From contig NW_017264858.1 in assembly GCF_000149955.1 (NCBI RefSeq), forward strand, positions 22,447 through 48,502: DNA of 26,056 nucleotides. Direction: 5' to 3'. Below the pieces are notes generated by a model. That model searched no databases. It saw nothing but the letters and a program-made list of their open reading frames with translations, and was not told the origin of the DNA. The first letter of the stretch is position 1; each line of letters opens with the position of its first letter. This stretch comes from Fusarium oxysporum f. sp. lycopersici 4287 (lineage: Eukaryota; Ascomycota; Sordariomycetes; Hypocreales; Nectriaceae). The position numbers and the translations under genes are program-made. Below are positions 9,742 to 19,710 of the stretch, one piece after another.

Positions 9742-11704
9742 CTACTGTCTCGTCCAATCATTATGAGGTGAAGTCCCCTCCATCGGCGACAGTCCGTCAT
9801 GATAGTGATATTCATGCATGTTCCCCTCACCCGCCAACTCAGCTGGCGGAGCCCCCTCACCGACCCCAGTAACCTGAAAATCATTCTTGGGAGTCATCCT
9901 CTGATGCATGTCAGGCGACCGATGCTCACTGGTTAGTTCAGACGGAGGACTCGCAGGCCACGATTGTCCTCCGGTATGAGACGGAGATGCAGGGGATGCC
10001 CAGCCAGTTGTACCACTCACAGCCATTGGTGGTGGTGGTGGTGGCGCCGCCACACCGTGACTCTGGCTGTAGTACTTCCTACGCCGGTAGAAAAGACATC
10101 CAATTCCTAACAGCGCAAGGATAAACGCCACACTGCACCCAACGGCAATTCCCGCTATTGCTCCAGTGCTGAGTCCTGAAGATGGCTTGCTCGTATGCGA
10201 TGGCGGCGCTGGCTTTTTGGTGCTTGTATCAGTTGCGCGCGTCGCAGTCCTTGTTCCCGAACCTGCCGTCCTCTCCATCTGTACAGCCAAATCTGGAGCG
10301 TCGAATCCGCTGACGGGCGTTGTCTTGGTAGCGCTACCAGCGGAATTGCCTCCAACCGCCGTTCGAATGTCAATGGGCACAATGTACGTGGTCAGGTTGG
10401 GCTGATACAGTGCCCAGATTGCATCTTCTTTGTTCTGCTTGCCTAGGTTCATGTTGTGAGTGCCCTGGATTGTCGGCACGTCGCAGACTTTGTCGGTAGC
10501 GTTGGAGTAGGTGCCTCCTATGACGAGCATTTGCGCATCATCGACGACGTTGCAGCTCATCATGCTCTTGGGGAAGGCTCCAGTGCCGTTCTTGTAGGTT
10601 GGGTATGGGCCTCTGATCCATTGGAAACTTGGGATGGTGAGGATGTAGATATCGTCATAGCCTGTTGTGTCTGGAGGGAAGCCTCCGCCGCCATAAATGT
10701 AACTGGAAGTATTAGCCTTGCGAACACTGGCATTCCGTCAGTGTTACTTACATATTGTAGCTTGAATGGTCTTTTGCCCAAGTTGCACCTCCGCAGAAAC
10801 GACGTCTGTTTTGAGGGGTATTGCCTGATGTCTTTTGCGTATACCATTTCGCATTCGCAACATCAAACAGGAAGATCTCGTCCAATGGCTGAGGCGTCAA
10901 GGTTCCATTGCCATACAGGTCTTGAGCGCCTCCAAAGTACACCAACATTCCGCCATCTCCGGCTGGAATAAACACCATAGTTCCCTCTGCTCGTCCTGTA
11001 TCATCCGGTCCCGTCATATTGCTCCAATTATTCGAATCCATCTCATACTTGATCAAGCCGTTCGATGCTCTAGGTGGACCCGACCAGCCTTGTACAGATG
11101 AATTGCTTAGCCATCCACCGTAGTAGTACGCTTCGCCTCTTGACGAGATGGAAACACCAGCTCCATAGCTAGCCGCTTGAACTTCCCGGGGGGGAGATCC
11201 AAACGACACCCATTGATTGTAGAGGATATCGTAGCTGTAGAGATCGAAGGATAGAGGAGGGGACTGATATGATTCACCGCCATAGAGATAAAGTCTTTTA
11301 TTGATCGAGTCTTCCCATAAAATGCCGCCATTGACGCTTGGAATCGTGTCGTTCTTGGAGAGGTTGGCGTAAAACGGGGGCATTCCACCGCTGCTCACGG
11401 CGTCGAGGTCATTGAAGGAGAGGAATGTGTCTGCGATTGTGTTAATGCGATGCAAGAATCGCAGGTGATGATACTTACTGGTCAGGTTATTCGTCGCATC
11501 TTCGTAGTTGATCAAACCACCATCGATGTATAGCTTCCGATCCACTACAGCTGACTGGTGACCCCATCTCCGACAAAAGTTCTTGACAGGGTCATTTTGC
11601 GCAAGGGAGGGGCTAACAAAGAGCCATAGAAGGAGAAAGAAGGATGCAAATGTCCGTAAGACGGTTGTTGGAGCATCCATGGCAAGGTAGTGCTGATGAA
11701 ACAC
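9742..11704 (-). CDS. Kelch-type single-pass membrane glycoprotein, three exons, intact
   Basis: Exons on the minus strand: 11704-11479, 11430-10752 and 10702-9742 (1866 nt; 621 aa). The second ATG at 11680 gives 613 aa and a cleaner signal peptide (MDAPTTVLRTF..LLLWLFVSPSLA), so it is the likelier start. Introns of 48 and 49 nt have GTAAGT donors and AG acceptors. The lumenal part carries beta-propeller/Kelch repeats, each with a GG pair and a later aromatic: LYIDGGLI, LYLYGGESY, AYYYGGWLS, MLVYFGGAQD, IYIYGGGGFP, MLVIGGTYSN, with several N-glycosylation sites. A Ser/Thr/Pro stalk leads to one membrane helix at about residues 472-494 (IAGIAVGCSVAFILALLGIG), then RRRK and a cytoplasmic tail with six prolines. 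Such proteins in fungi sit at the cell surface; their ligands are mostly unknown. Confidence 0.9.
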
Positions 11705-12665
11705 AAGTGATGGTTATGCAATGCTTACTGCAAGAAGCTGGGAGGATCGCCGCATTGGCTTTTCCTTCACCAACTGGAGAAGAGTGCTATAAGTAGCAGG
11801 TTGCAATCGAACCCCTACCCATTGAACTCGATCCCGAAGGGGAAATGAGTGCGGCTGGCATACTCCCGATCAAGAACGTAGACGTGACGACGGGTTGAAA
11901 ACAATGCATCATACCCAAGGAAGAATATTGCCAATAGTCCCGGCCTAGATGCATTAGCGCGGTGATTTATCTGTGTACAAGGCTCTCTCGAGGTCGAGCC
12001 TCAATCGTGGTGGTGGGCATTGTCTCATCACACTGTGGCGTGGCGGCAATCTATCCTGGTAATGAGTTGATCTTAAACTACAGGACGGTTACAACTCATG
12101 GCGAGCTGAATGGGGGCCCAAATTCCAGGCCTTACACTGCAGTGGAACTCAACGGACGGGATGTTACGCTCTGGACCCGGTGAGGCTCTTCTGCAAGGGC
12201 TAGATCAGGCCAGCTTGTAACCTGCTGCATGAAGGTGGCCTCAAGCTGAACAACCATTACCTCAATCACACTTCCCATCGAGTCTCGAACATAGTGAGCA
12301 GGTCAAATAGCTTTATCACCAGTACGCAATTCAAGGTTTTATTACAAATGTGTTTATAGCTAACATAAGTTGCCTCTCAGGAAAATCAGGTTGTAAATAT
12401 CTTATGCTTAGCAAAAAACGGCTCTCCGCTCTTTGACCGGATTGTGGATTATGTGGCTTATGCAGGGCAATATCTTGGTCAGGACCATTCGACTGACGCC
12501 ACACAAGCCATATAATGTTGTCACTGCAGTAAGCAATTAGCTTCAGCACGCACCCAGGGCCACCTCGGCTGGACGGCATGTAGAAACATGGTAGATTAAG
12601 CCTTGGGCGCACTATCTACTGATAAATAATACCGTCTTTCTGCGCACAGGCTCGCTATTAGAGCC
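11705..12665. other. Intergenic, Kelch-gene promoter side; no gene seen
   Basis: The left end should contain the promoter of the minus-strand Kelch gene; a CCAAT box (ATTGG on the + strand) is present near 11754. Short open frames in 11962-12612 give no domain-like sequence on either strand. The right part borders the 3' end of the amine-oxidase relic. Confidence 0.4.
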
Positions 12666-13330
12666 TTAATAGAATAAGGCGCCAGCCTCCGAAAACTCGC
12701 AGTATTTGACCATCGTAATGATTTCCGATAAAAAATGAGTCTCCACTAAGTCCCTAGCAGCCCGAATGGTATACTCAACAAGCTCAAAGCTGTTGAGTCC
12801 AGAAGTAAAGTATGTGTGATCTTTTGCTTGAAGATCATTAAACTTATCATACCCACCGTCCGCCAACGGCTTTTGGTCCACATGGGGAAAATAGTCGATC
12901 TGTCCACTGAAAGGACGTATATCAGCAGCAGACAGCTTCATGCTCTGAGCATGAACACTATCCAAATCTTTGTTAATCTTGCTCAACGCTAATAAGAATC
13001 TTCTTGACTCAGGCGACGCTTAGGTACACAGGGTCATTCGTTGAGTAAACGCTGACGATGTTGGACCTTAGATGCAATGGAGTTAAGTATACAGGTTGGC
13101 CTTCGGGTTTCAAAGGAGTGAGAGGGTTTGAAAGCTCTTGGGAGACAGTCAGGTTGTCGCCAAGCTTGTTCATTCGGACGGCTGATGAGAAATACCCGTT
13201 GACGCCAACTTGTGTGAAAAGAGTTTTCTCAGCAGCTGAGAGAACCAATCCTGTTTCCTTTAGAGCTTGAGATGCTGGGGGAACGCGATGATGATATTTG
13301 AGCAGAGCTGCGTCTTTGTATATCGCCCCT
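12666..13330 (-). pseudogene. FAD-dependent amine oxidase-like pseudogene, C-terminal half
   Basis: A relic of an NAD(P)-binding/flavin amine oxidoreductase, the group that includes beta-cyclopiazonate dehydrogenase-like proteins. Segments in order on the minus strand: LCSNIIIAFPQHL near 13270-13310 (strand-and-Pro element before the substrate domain), LVLSAAEKTLFTQVGVNGYF at about 13190-13250, LTPLHLRSNIVSVYSTNDPV near 13030-13090, then SRRFLLALSKINKDLD, and HTYFTSGLNSFELVEYTIRA near 12760-12815, which matches the C-terminal FAD-contacting GG/G-x(3)-F-x(2)-VE helix of the family. Two single-base frameshifts break it: one near 13275-13285 and one near 13008-13011. The FAD-binding N-terminal Rossmann part is not found to the right. 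Family call moderate. It adds a third dead redox/biosynthetic enzyme to the window. Confidence 0.55.
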
Positions 13331-13807
13331 TGCCACCACGATATTAAATGTTCGGCTTATGACTTCGATCTATATCAATTAGCTATCGTTGAAGTGCGGA
13401 TTCGTTTCAAAGCGGTCGTTCATGTTTCCCAGCACACAAGTTTCGTCATGCCGTTGGTACATTCTGTTTCTTGGCTGACGTTGTGCCGCGTTGCGCTCCT
13501 CATTGATAAACAATTAACGCAACATCACCGTGTTCAAATTGTCACTATGTCCTGGATTGGAAGATGTCAACTGCAGTAAATGGTCAGTCGTTATCTAATA
13601 ATCGCAATATCCCCGCCGCATAGTTCTGCAAGCTTTGCTCTAAACATGCACAGACAGATTGATAATTGCGTCAATGCAGGGTAGGCTTTGGCGACAGAAA
13701 ATTATCTGCAAGACAGCTTAGTCTGTGAACACACTGCAATGCGGGGTGATGTCCCTCACTAAATCTGATTCAATATGCATATAATTTGCAATACGTTAGC
13801 TTCTGAT
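13331..13807. other. Intergenic, no gene supported
   Basis: Lies between the amine-oxidase relic and the 5S rRNA gene. The missing N-terminal half of the amine oxidase would be expected here on the minus strand, but the frames are closed by many stops and no FAD-binding GxGxxG motif is seen. Confidence 0.4.
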
Positions 13808-13926
13808 ACATACGACCATAGGTAGTGGAAAATACGGGATCCCGTCTGCTCTCCCATAGTCAAGCCACTAACCGGCGGATTAGTAGTTGGGTCGGTGACG
13901 ACCAGCGAATCCCCGCTGTTGTATGT
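13808..13926 (+). rRNA. 5S ribosomal RNA gene (dispersed, variant)
   Basis: Recognised by the fungal 5S ends and core: ACATACGACCATAGG at the 5' end, TAGTAGTTGGGT and CCAGCGAATCCCCGCTGTTG in the 3' half. Length 119 nt. Helix I is fully paired (13808-13816 with 13918-13926). Helix II pairs 13821-13828 with 13865-13873 around one bulged A; helix III pairs 13836-13839 with 13852-13855; helix IV pairs 13890-13894 with 13899-13903 across a GTGA loop. The 3' end runs into five T (13926-13930), a polymerase III stop. Single dispersed 5S copies are usual in filamentous ascomycetes. The sequence differs from the common type at several places, but in paired fashion, so it could be an expressed isotype rather than a pseudogene. 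Confidence 0.88.
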
Positions 13927-13930
13927 TTTT
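13926..13930 (+). terminator. Polymerase III T-run after 5S rRNA
   Basis: Five consecutive T beginning at the last paired base of helix I, as expected for a polymerase III terminator. Confidence 0.6.
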
Positions 13931-14165
13931 GCAAGTTCCAGCAAACATGTCCTTTTTATTGCTCTAGACAACCTCACCAGTTCAATCAAATTTATCTGCT
14001 ATGCTTTGTCACACTCTTCAATTTGACCGTTTAACCCGTATTTCAATACAAAGATCTCCTTTTTCTTTTTCCATCGCTGGAAAAGTTGCAATCAACGCTC
14101 TCATGGGTTGCGTGTGGTCAATCGACTAACCAACCCATCATGCACCAAAATTCACTGGTGACGCA

Positions 14166-14641
14166 TTATTCAAAGCTCAAGAAGCTCACCGTCACCTCCA
14201 ACAACAAAAGAGCTTCCAGATTGCTTCTGAGAGCTAAGCTCGGCAATTTGGTCTACACACAGTAGATGTCGGTTCGTGAGCGCCACTCACTTGCTCGGGC
14301 ACCGTCACGGCCGCACTGTGCCCGCCGTTGAGCGCCCAATCAGTATTTACAAATGCATGAGGCATCATATTGTCGCTTGCGAGAATAGAGTGCTGACTAC
14401 CGATTTTGGATCCGGTATGCGGGAATGAGACGGATGGCGGATGCTGGGCTTAGACATAGCCAAGGATATCGAGGAGAGTCGCTTGCTGGAAACATTCATA
14501 TGGCTCTTTTAATAATCTCAAGTAAGACTGACGTACGCCATGTTCGAAGCGAACTTCTTCCCAAAAGCTGGGAAAAGGGGGACTTCTATCAGTTGGGGAC
14601 TTTTGTTGTCGTTTCACAAAAGCGAACTATACTGACGCCAT
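14166..14641 (-). pseudogene. Unidentified gene with two in-frame stops and one intron
   Basis: From the ATG at 14641 one minus-strand frame runs 117 codons with only two stops: TAG at codon 5 (14629-14627) and TAA at codon 64 (14452-14450). Between them the text is clearly protein-like: FPSFWEEVRFEHGVRQSYLR, PYECFQQATLLDILGYV. After the second stop it reads SILASDNMMPHAFVNTDWAL, then NGGHSAAVTVPEQ. A GTGAGT donor at 14290 and an AG ending at 14253 define a 38-nt intron; the spliced frame ends in TAA at 14166. A competing frame after the intron (IAELSSQKQSGSSFVVGGDG) looks at least as protein-like, which would need an indel. I do not recognise the family. Either the gene is dead or the stops are sequence errors. 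Confidence 0.45.
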
Positions 14642-15013
14642 GACAAGAAGTTGTATCGCTCGTTTCCATATTCTTGAGGCCATTATGAACCATGTCCGTT
14701 CAGTTAACTGACAATCCCAGCTAGCTGCGAGTAGAACGGTGTTCGTATTGAGCTTGACGAGACCCTGCAGGCTCCCACGTTATGCAAGCCACGTCTGCCC
14801 CTTGTTGACCTTCTGGATGTATTCCATATCTTCTAGTAAAACCACATGGCATAAATGATCTGATATAAAGAGCATCTATCCTAAAAACATTCGAAAACGT
14901 ATTTCCAACTCTTCTTCCATCATTCTAGAAGACAACAGCCCTTCCCAAGACCTCTCCCCCCTTGCTCTCAGCCCTCCAAACACACAACACTCTGCACCCA
15001 TCTCACATCAGAA
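14642..15013. other. Intergenic between divergent genes; CT-rich leader
   Basis: Separates the unidentified minus-strand gene from the DUF7918-like gene. The last 100 bp before 15014 are pyrimidine/C-rich (CCTCTCCCCCCTTGCTCTC), typical of fungal core promoters and 5' leaders. No coding frame is supported. Confidence 0.45.
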
Positions 15014-15520
15014 ATGGTAAACCTCCCCCAAATCCCTGGTCTCTGCGTCAGCATCTAAGTTACTTACCAACCAGCTGAGAAGTACCAGCCCCCTCACATC
15101 ACGCCCATTAGAAACTCCAATCTTAGCGATGAGGTTGCAGTAACTCACTGCTTCATCGAGTCTCAGACCGGCAAGAACTTCCACATCAGATACAGATTCT
15201 CGCCCCTATTCACATTCTCTGATGGCGCAGTTGCCATTATCCTCAAGTTCTTCATCGATGGCATTGAATGCCAACAGCTTGTAATGAATCATGAAGATCT
15301 CATCGGTGCAAGAGATAAAATTCAGAGTATGTGTTAACGCAGCATCGAGATGGGGGACGGAGGATGTGAGAATTACTCCCCAACCTTCTTAGAGATCGCA
15401 CCTGGTAAGTCAGTCAGAATTCTCAAATGCCAGTACTAACAATATGCAGTCGAGCTGGCCAAGGGGGCCGGGTTTATAATTCGGTCAGATTTAGCAAGGG
15501 CTCAGTTAAAGTGGCTTTAG
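15014..15520 (+). pseudogene. DUF7918-like small protein gene with two in-frame TAA codons
   Basis: Exons 15014-15404 and 15450-15520 (462 nt, 154 codons); the 45-nt intron has a GTAAGT donor, a TACTAAC branch point and a CAG acceptor. The reading keeps one frame: MVNLPQIPGLCVSI, stop, VTYQPAEKYQPPHIT, then VAVTHCFIESQTGKNFHIRY, FFIDGIECQQLV, DLIGARDKIQSMC, stop, and LEIAPVELAKGAGFIIRSDL after splicing. The 'PGL.V.I...Y', 'IE..TG..F.I.' and 'IDG' elements resemble fungal DUF7918 proteins, whose function is unknown. The stops are TAA at 15056-15058 and 15335-15337. Each could come from CAA by a single C-to-T change, the direction expected for RIP. Splice signals and frame are otherwise preserved, so inactivation looks recent. 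Family call moderate. Confidence 0.6.
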
Positions 15521-16312
15521 TGGTTTTGAGCTAGGATGGAATAATGTAGAACGTTGCTACTCCGTTGATGGCTGGGAAAAAAAGCAACATGAGTCAAGTT
15601 AGATTACCTATCCGTACACCCACGACGAACCCGCATTACGGGGCGACGGGTCATGGCCGGGGAACCATACTTTTGGTAAAAGATATAGGACGAAAGGGCT
15701 TAAAGCTAAAAAGGCTAGCCCAATGAGATCATCCAATCATCGATATGTCTCTGCTAATGTTTTATTCCCTTGAGCTTTGTATGGACGGATTTATTTAAGC
15801 TATTTTGTCAAGTTCGCATGCAGTTAGCTGGAGAGATTGAAAATCTTGATATAAACCCCCGAGATAGATAAGTACCAGCCACACCTGATGATACTGTGAG
15901 CCGCGACGACAGAAGGCATTCTCTCATGTAACTCCGATCATTGTTAAGACCGTCGACAATATACGGATAGTGTCGGCTTTCTCATTGGTGACGCAGCCAA
16001 ACGTTTGGTATGAGCACGCATTACGAGAACCATACAGCGAGACACAGTGTTGGATCGCGTACGGTAACTATTTTTGGCCCCTTTTCAATGTGTCGGACAA
16101 CCCAGGAGGATCGAATTATCCGGTATTGATGACATTGGCTTATCGTCCCCATATCGGTTTACTGCGGGTCTTATAATTTTACCTCTTCCAGGCAGCAGTT
16201 ACTAGTAAGTATTTTTATCTATCCAGGCAACAGCATTTTCTCAGGTTTATAAATACACCAGTATTATTCTGGTTCTATACTTATATTCGTATCTTATTAG
16301 TCCTTATTTCTT
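15521..16312. other. Intergenic; promoter side of the AAA ATPase gene
   Basis: No supported gene. The frame at 15970-16176 has no ATG in good context and no domain-like sequence. The right end holds the AAA-gene promoter (see TATA element). Confidence 0.45.
16248..16255 (+). promoter_or_regulatory. TATA box of the AAA ATPase gene
   Basis: TATAAATA lies 58-65 bp before the ATG at 16313, a usual distance for a fungal core promoter with a short leader. Confidence 0.4.
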
Positions 16313-18393
16313 ATGCCTATACTCAAGATGCCGCATCCGCCACAACCTCCTCCACTCCCGTCACTTTCTAAACCCGAGGAGCAATTTCAGGCCAGTACCG
16401 ACCTTCCACCATTTGTTGTAAAGCGAGTGATAGGGAAAATNNNNNNNNNNNNNNNNNNNNNNNNNNNNNNNNNNNNNNNNNNNNNNNNNNNNNNNNNNNN
16501 NNNNNNNNNNNNNNNNNNNNNNNNNNNNNNNNNNNNNNNNNNNNNNNNNNNNNNNNNNNNNNNNNNNNNNNNNNNNNNNNNNNNNNNNNNNNNNNNNNNN
16601 NNNNNNNNNNNNNNNNNNNNNNNNNNNNNNNNNNNNNNNNNNNNNNNNNNNNNNNNNNNNNNNNNNNNNNNNNNNNNNNNNNNNNNNNNNNNNNNNNNNN
16701 NNNNNNNNNNNNNNNNNNNNNNNNNNNNNNNNNNNNNNNNNNNNNNNNNNNNNNNNNNNNNNNNNNNNNNNNNNNNNNNNNNNNNNNNNNNNNNNNNNNN
16801 NNNNNNNNNNNNNNNNNNNNNNNNNNNNNNNNNNNNNNNNNNNNNNNNNNNNNNATTCAAGAGTATGAGACTCTGATAAGACAAGGCATGACGAACTTCC
16901 AAGGATTGCTTGAACTTTTCAGACCTGACGTTCCTGTCAAGGCTTCGTCATTGGCTGGGGGAACCCCGTGTGTTTTTCGGGTGACAGATGCCTTTTTCTC
17001 AGAGCGTCGCAATGCTTTCGGTTCGTCTTCCAAAGACTTTCATGTCACTCTAGAAACTGTAGTTGCTGTCGGTGATCACTTCTCGGTAGCTACCTTTACA
17101 GAAGTGTTCTCTGGCTGGGTCGGAACGCAGCCACGGGCCCAGTCTGACTTGACCTACCAGCCAGTTGTCGACACTGAACAAGACACGCTTCTGGCACGCG
17201 CAGAGAAAGCTGTCAGGTTTGGAACAGGTGGTGCAAAGTATCTCGCCTATGCTCCGAGTACCTTTATCCTTCACCCAGCTCGAACTCGGAACAAGTCTAC
17301 CATGTCTCAGTCAACGCACAGCTCGACTTCTCTTTCAGGCGGCCGCATCATGGTCGATATGGCTAGAAGTGCATCTCTAGGTCATCACCCTTGCCAAGGC
17401 GTGGATGGTGCCACTCTAGCAATCATCCAACTCTCATCACGATATCGACATTGGATGTCTAACAGTGACCGTTCTGGTTCAGTTGATGACGATTCTCTGT
17501 ATCTATGGGATGATGTACCAAAAGAACTCTTGATTACCTGCTGGCCAGCTTTGGTTGGATTCAGCTTCTCTGCCAAGGCTTGGGGCCATGTTCTCGTCGA
17601 TGGCCTCTCGGAAATCAATTTCCAGAATCAGGCCTTCGACCGACTTGTTCTTTCACATGAACGCAAGCAGCTCATTCGCGCCGTCGTTCGTTGTGGAACA
17701 TCTCTAGACGTTCAGGCTCAGGATCTTATCAGCACCAAACAAGGCGGTCTGATTTTTCTGCTTCATGGTCCACCAGGTGTTGGTAAAACGCTCACGGCAG
17801 AAGCAGTAGCGGAGTTATTGCACCGCCCGTTGTACTATGTTACCATGGGGGAGCTTGGAGTGACCCCAGACGATCTAGAGACTAGGCTCAGTGATATTCT
17901 GGCCATCTGCGCTGAATGGGATGCCCTGGCGGTTCTTGATGAAGCTGATGTTTTCTTGGAAACTCGCAGAACTTCTGATCTGGTGCGCAATGCCATGGTC
18001 TGCGTCATGCTTCGGATGCTGGAGTACCATCCTGGCATTCTATTCCTTACGACGAATCGGGTGCGAAGTCTTGATCCTGCTTTTGAGAGCCGAATCACGC
18101 TGTCCGTTCGTTATGAAAGCCTTGACCGCGATGCACGTGAGCAAATCTGGAAGAACCAACTCAATGATCACTCTAGGGTCGATACCCAGACTATAAACTA
18201 TGGAGAGCTAGCTAATCAGCAGCTGAATGGTAGACAGATTAAGAACGTGGTACGCTTGGCGCTGAGCTTAGCTATGGATCAGAAAATCATGGTCACACAA
18301 AAGGTGCTACTGGAAACTGTCAAAGTAACAGCGCTTGGACTTGAAGATATGAAAGCGGATAACACTTGGGAAAGCTTTACACATGAGATGTAG
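16313..18393 (+). CDS. AAA ATPase with DUF7025-like N-terminal region (interrupted by an assembly gap)
   Basis: An ATPase of the large fungal family that joins a DUF7025-type region to one AAA module; cellular role not well established. The 5' part (16313-16440, Pro-rich MPHPPQPPPLPSL) and the 3' part (from 16855) lie on either side of a run of N and are in different frames relative to the counted gap, so the join, and any intron in the gap, is unknown. After the gap the frame is open through 18393. N-terminal features: TNFQGLLELFRPDVPV, FHVTLETVVAVGDHF, then GGRIMVDMARS. AAA core counted from the Met at 16888: Walker A GPPGVGKT at 294-301 (17767-17790), Walker B AVLDEAD with D351/E352, sensor-1 LTTNRV, and ESRI with a likely arginine finger. 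No frameshift or stop is seen. Probably functional; the missing segment prevents certainty. Confidence 0.85.
16441..16854. other. Assembly gap (N run) inside the AAA ATPase gene
   Basis: The N run removes part of the N-terminal coding region; its length may be an estimate. Confidence 0.99.
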
Positions 18394-18572
18394 TTAAGGT
18401 GTATTTTGATTATCGAAACTGTTGGCCTTTCGTAAATCTCTTCCATAGTAAAGAATCGCACACTCAGCAGCCGTTTCTTTATTGCCTTTGTTATCTTACG
18501 CATTTATGTATTGATAATTGGTTCCAAGATGGAGTACTTAATAGTGGGAATGTCGCTGAATTACAAGTAGTC

Positions 18573-19579
18573 TCAAGTCTGGGGAAACCTCCTTCCCTTC
18601 CTCAAAGTCTTGAATGACCTGTACATGCGCTCTTCTTGCAATGGTGTAAACTCGTTGATACTTGTCAAAGTCAATATTCAACCATAAATAACCCGAGAGC
18701 CAAGCCCTTCTTACCAGTCATGACTGCTATAGTCCATATAGTTATGAATAGGGTCAAGTCCCGGCTGATCAGGGCAAGAATCCGCTCCCTTTGGACAACC
18801 AACAGAAGCTTCCAGAATCGCAGGAGTATCATCAATGAAATCACCATCGCCTGTACAACTGTATCCTCCAAAAATTTCGAATAGACCGAACCAATGGCCA
18901 ACTTCATGAGTTGTAGTCTTGTCTTTATCGTCATCCCTTGATATCCATGGTACACCTGGTCCACCTGGCATGGTTCCTGGACTCACGTGGCAGCTGTCAT
19001 AAATGGCCCATGAAGTTCCGTTGATGCCAGTATTGACAGGATCTTCGACAGGAAAACTGCAGATGCCTATTACAGACCCTTCTGTTGTCATCAGGCCTGT
19101 CTCAAAGTATATGTTAAGCTCGTCGTAGTTACCCTGGCGAAGGGCAAGGTCCTTCTCTCTAAAACGGGTCGCGGAGGCCCATTTGGCATCGAGGGTATGT
19201 GTCACATTCTTGACAACAAATTGAGTGCCATGTGGCGCAAATGTCTCGTTCAGGACTTTGATCTAAAAATCATCAGCAATGGGCCGATCACTCAGGGCGT
19301 GCTACTTACTTGACCTTCAAGCATTTTGCCAGTCACGAATCCGGCTTTGTCCTCACTTTCGATCACGTGCAAGTACGTAGAGATCCTCAAGCCTTCAGCC
19401 GGGCGTGATAAACTTGAGCGCTTTCCGGTGCTTTGCTCGGCTCGCTGGGTTGTTCGCATATCTTGGGCTGCTCTGATAGCTTCAGTTGCCGGTTCAGTTG
19501 AGCCACACTGTCCCTGACCAAGCGCCTGGTTGGCCAAGCTTGCTGCGTATCACGTCACCAGCATTTCCTTGAGCTTCAT
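18573..19579 (-). pseudogene. Secreted M43 metalloprotease (Mep1/pappalysin-like), stop in signal peptide and altered zinc site
   Basis: Minus-strand exons 19579-19310, 19262-18715 and 18660-18573 (906 nt, 302 codons with stop). Introns of 47 and 54 nt have GTAAGT/GTAAGA donors. The order of elements is that of fungal extracellular M43B metalloproteases: signal peptide, propeptide, YLHVIESEDKAGFVTGKML, LNIYFETGLM, GICSFPVEDP, zinc motif HEVGHWFGLFE, DTPAI, CPDQPGLDPIHNYMDYSSHDC (Met-turn) and NEFTPLQEERM. Two defects: codon 10 is TGA (19552-19550) inside the signal peptide, and the third zinc ligand of HExxHxxGxxH is Glu (codon 18878-18876) instead of His. No better in-frame start restores the secretion signal. 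A TATAAA box lies 61-66 bp upstream (19640-19645). Family sure; activity unlikely. The gene converges with the AAA ATPase. Confidence 0.85.
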
Positions 19580-19639
19580 GGTTTACGCTTGTTAACAAAA
19601 CAAAAACGGAGTGCCGCCTCGGGATATTATTGACTTGCC

Positions 19640-19645
19640 TTTATA
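19640..19645 (-). promoter_or_regulatory. TATA box of the metalloprotease gene
   Basis: Minus-strand TATAAA about 61 bp before the ATG at 19579, enclosed by a 6-bp inverted repeat (TGCCTT...AAGGCA). Confidence 0.45.
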
Positions 19646-19710
19646 TCAAGGCAGTGTGTTCAAAAAGGTTTCGTAGTCCTTCCTTCACAGGAAGGTCATA
19701 TTTCAACAGG

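Noticed and set aside
10703..10751. Apparent break between two halves of the Kelch protein
   Set aside because: Explained by a 49-nt intron with a GTAAGT donor; the spliced frame gives a good Kelch strand.
10456..10971. 171-codon open frame on the + strand
   Set aside because: It lies antisense to the Kelch gene, crosses that gene's intron and exon borders, and has no domain-like sequence; it is a shadow of the real gene.
15326..15341. 16-nt GT..AG segment as an intron removing the second stop of the DUF7918-like gene
   Set aside because: Too short for a fungal intron, and splicing it would shift the frame away from the downstream exon.
17835..18098. Minus-strand frame inside the AAA ATPase
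   Set aside because: Antisense shadow of the AAA core; Ser/Arg-rich with no family features.
19550..19552. TGA as a recoded selenocysteine codon in the metalloprotease
   Set aside because: Filamentous ascomycetes are not known to use selenocysteine in this way, and the codon lies in the signal peptide; an ordinary stop or error is far more likely.
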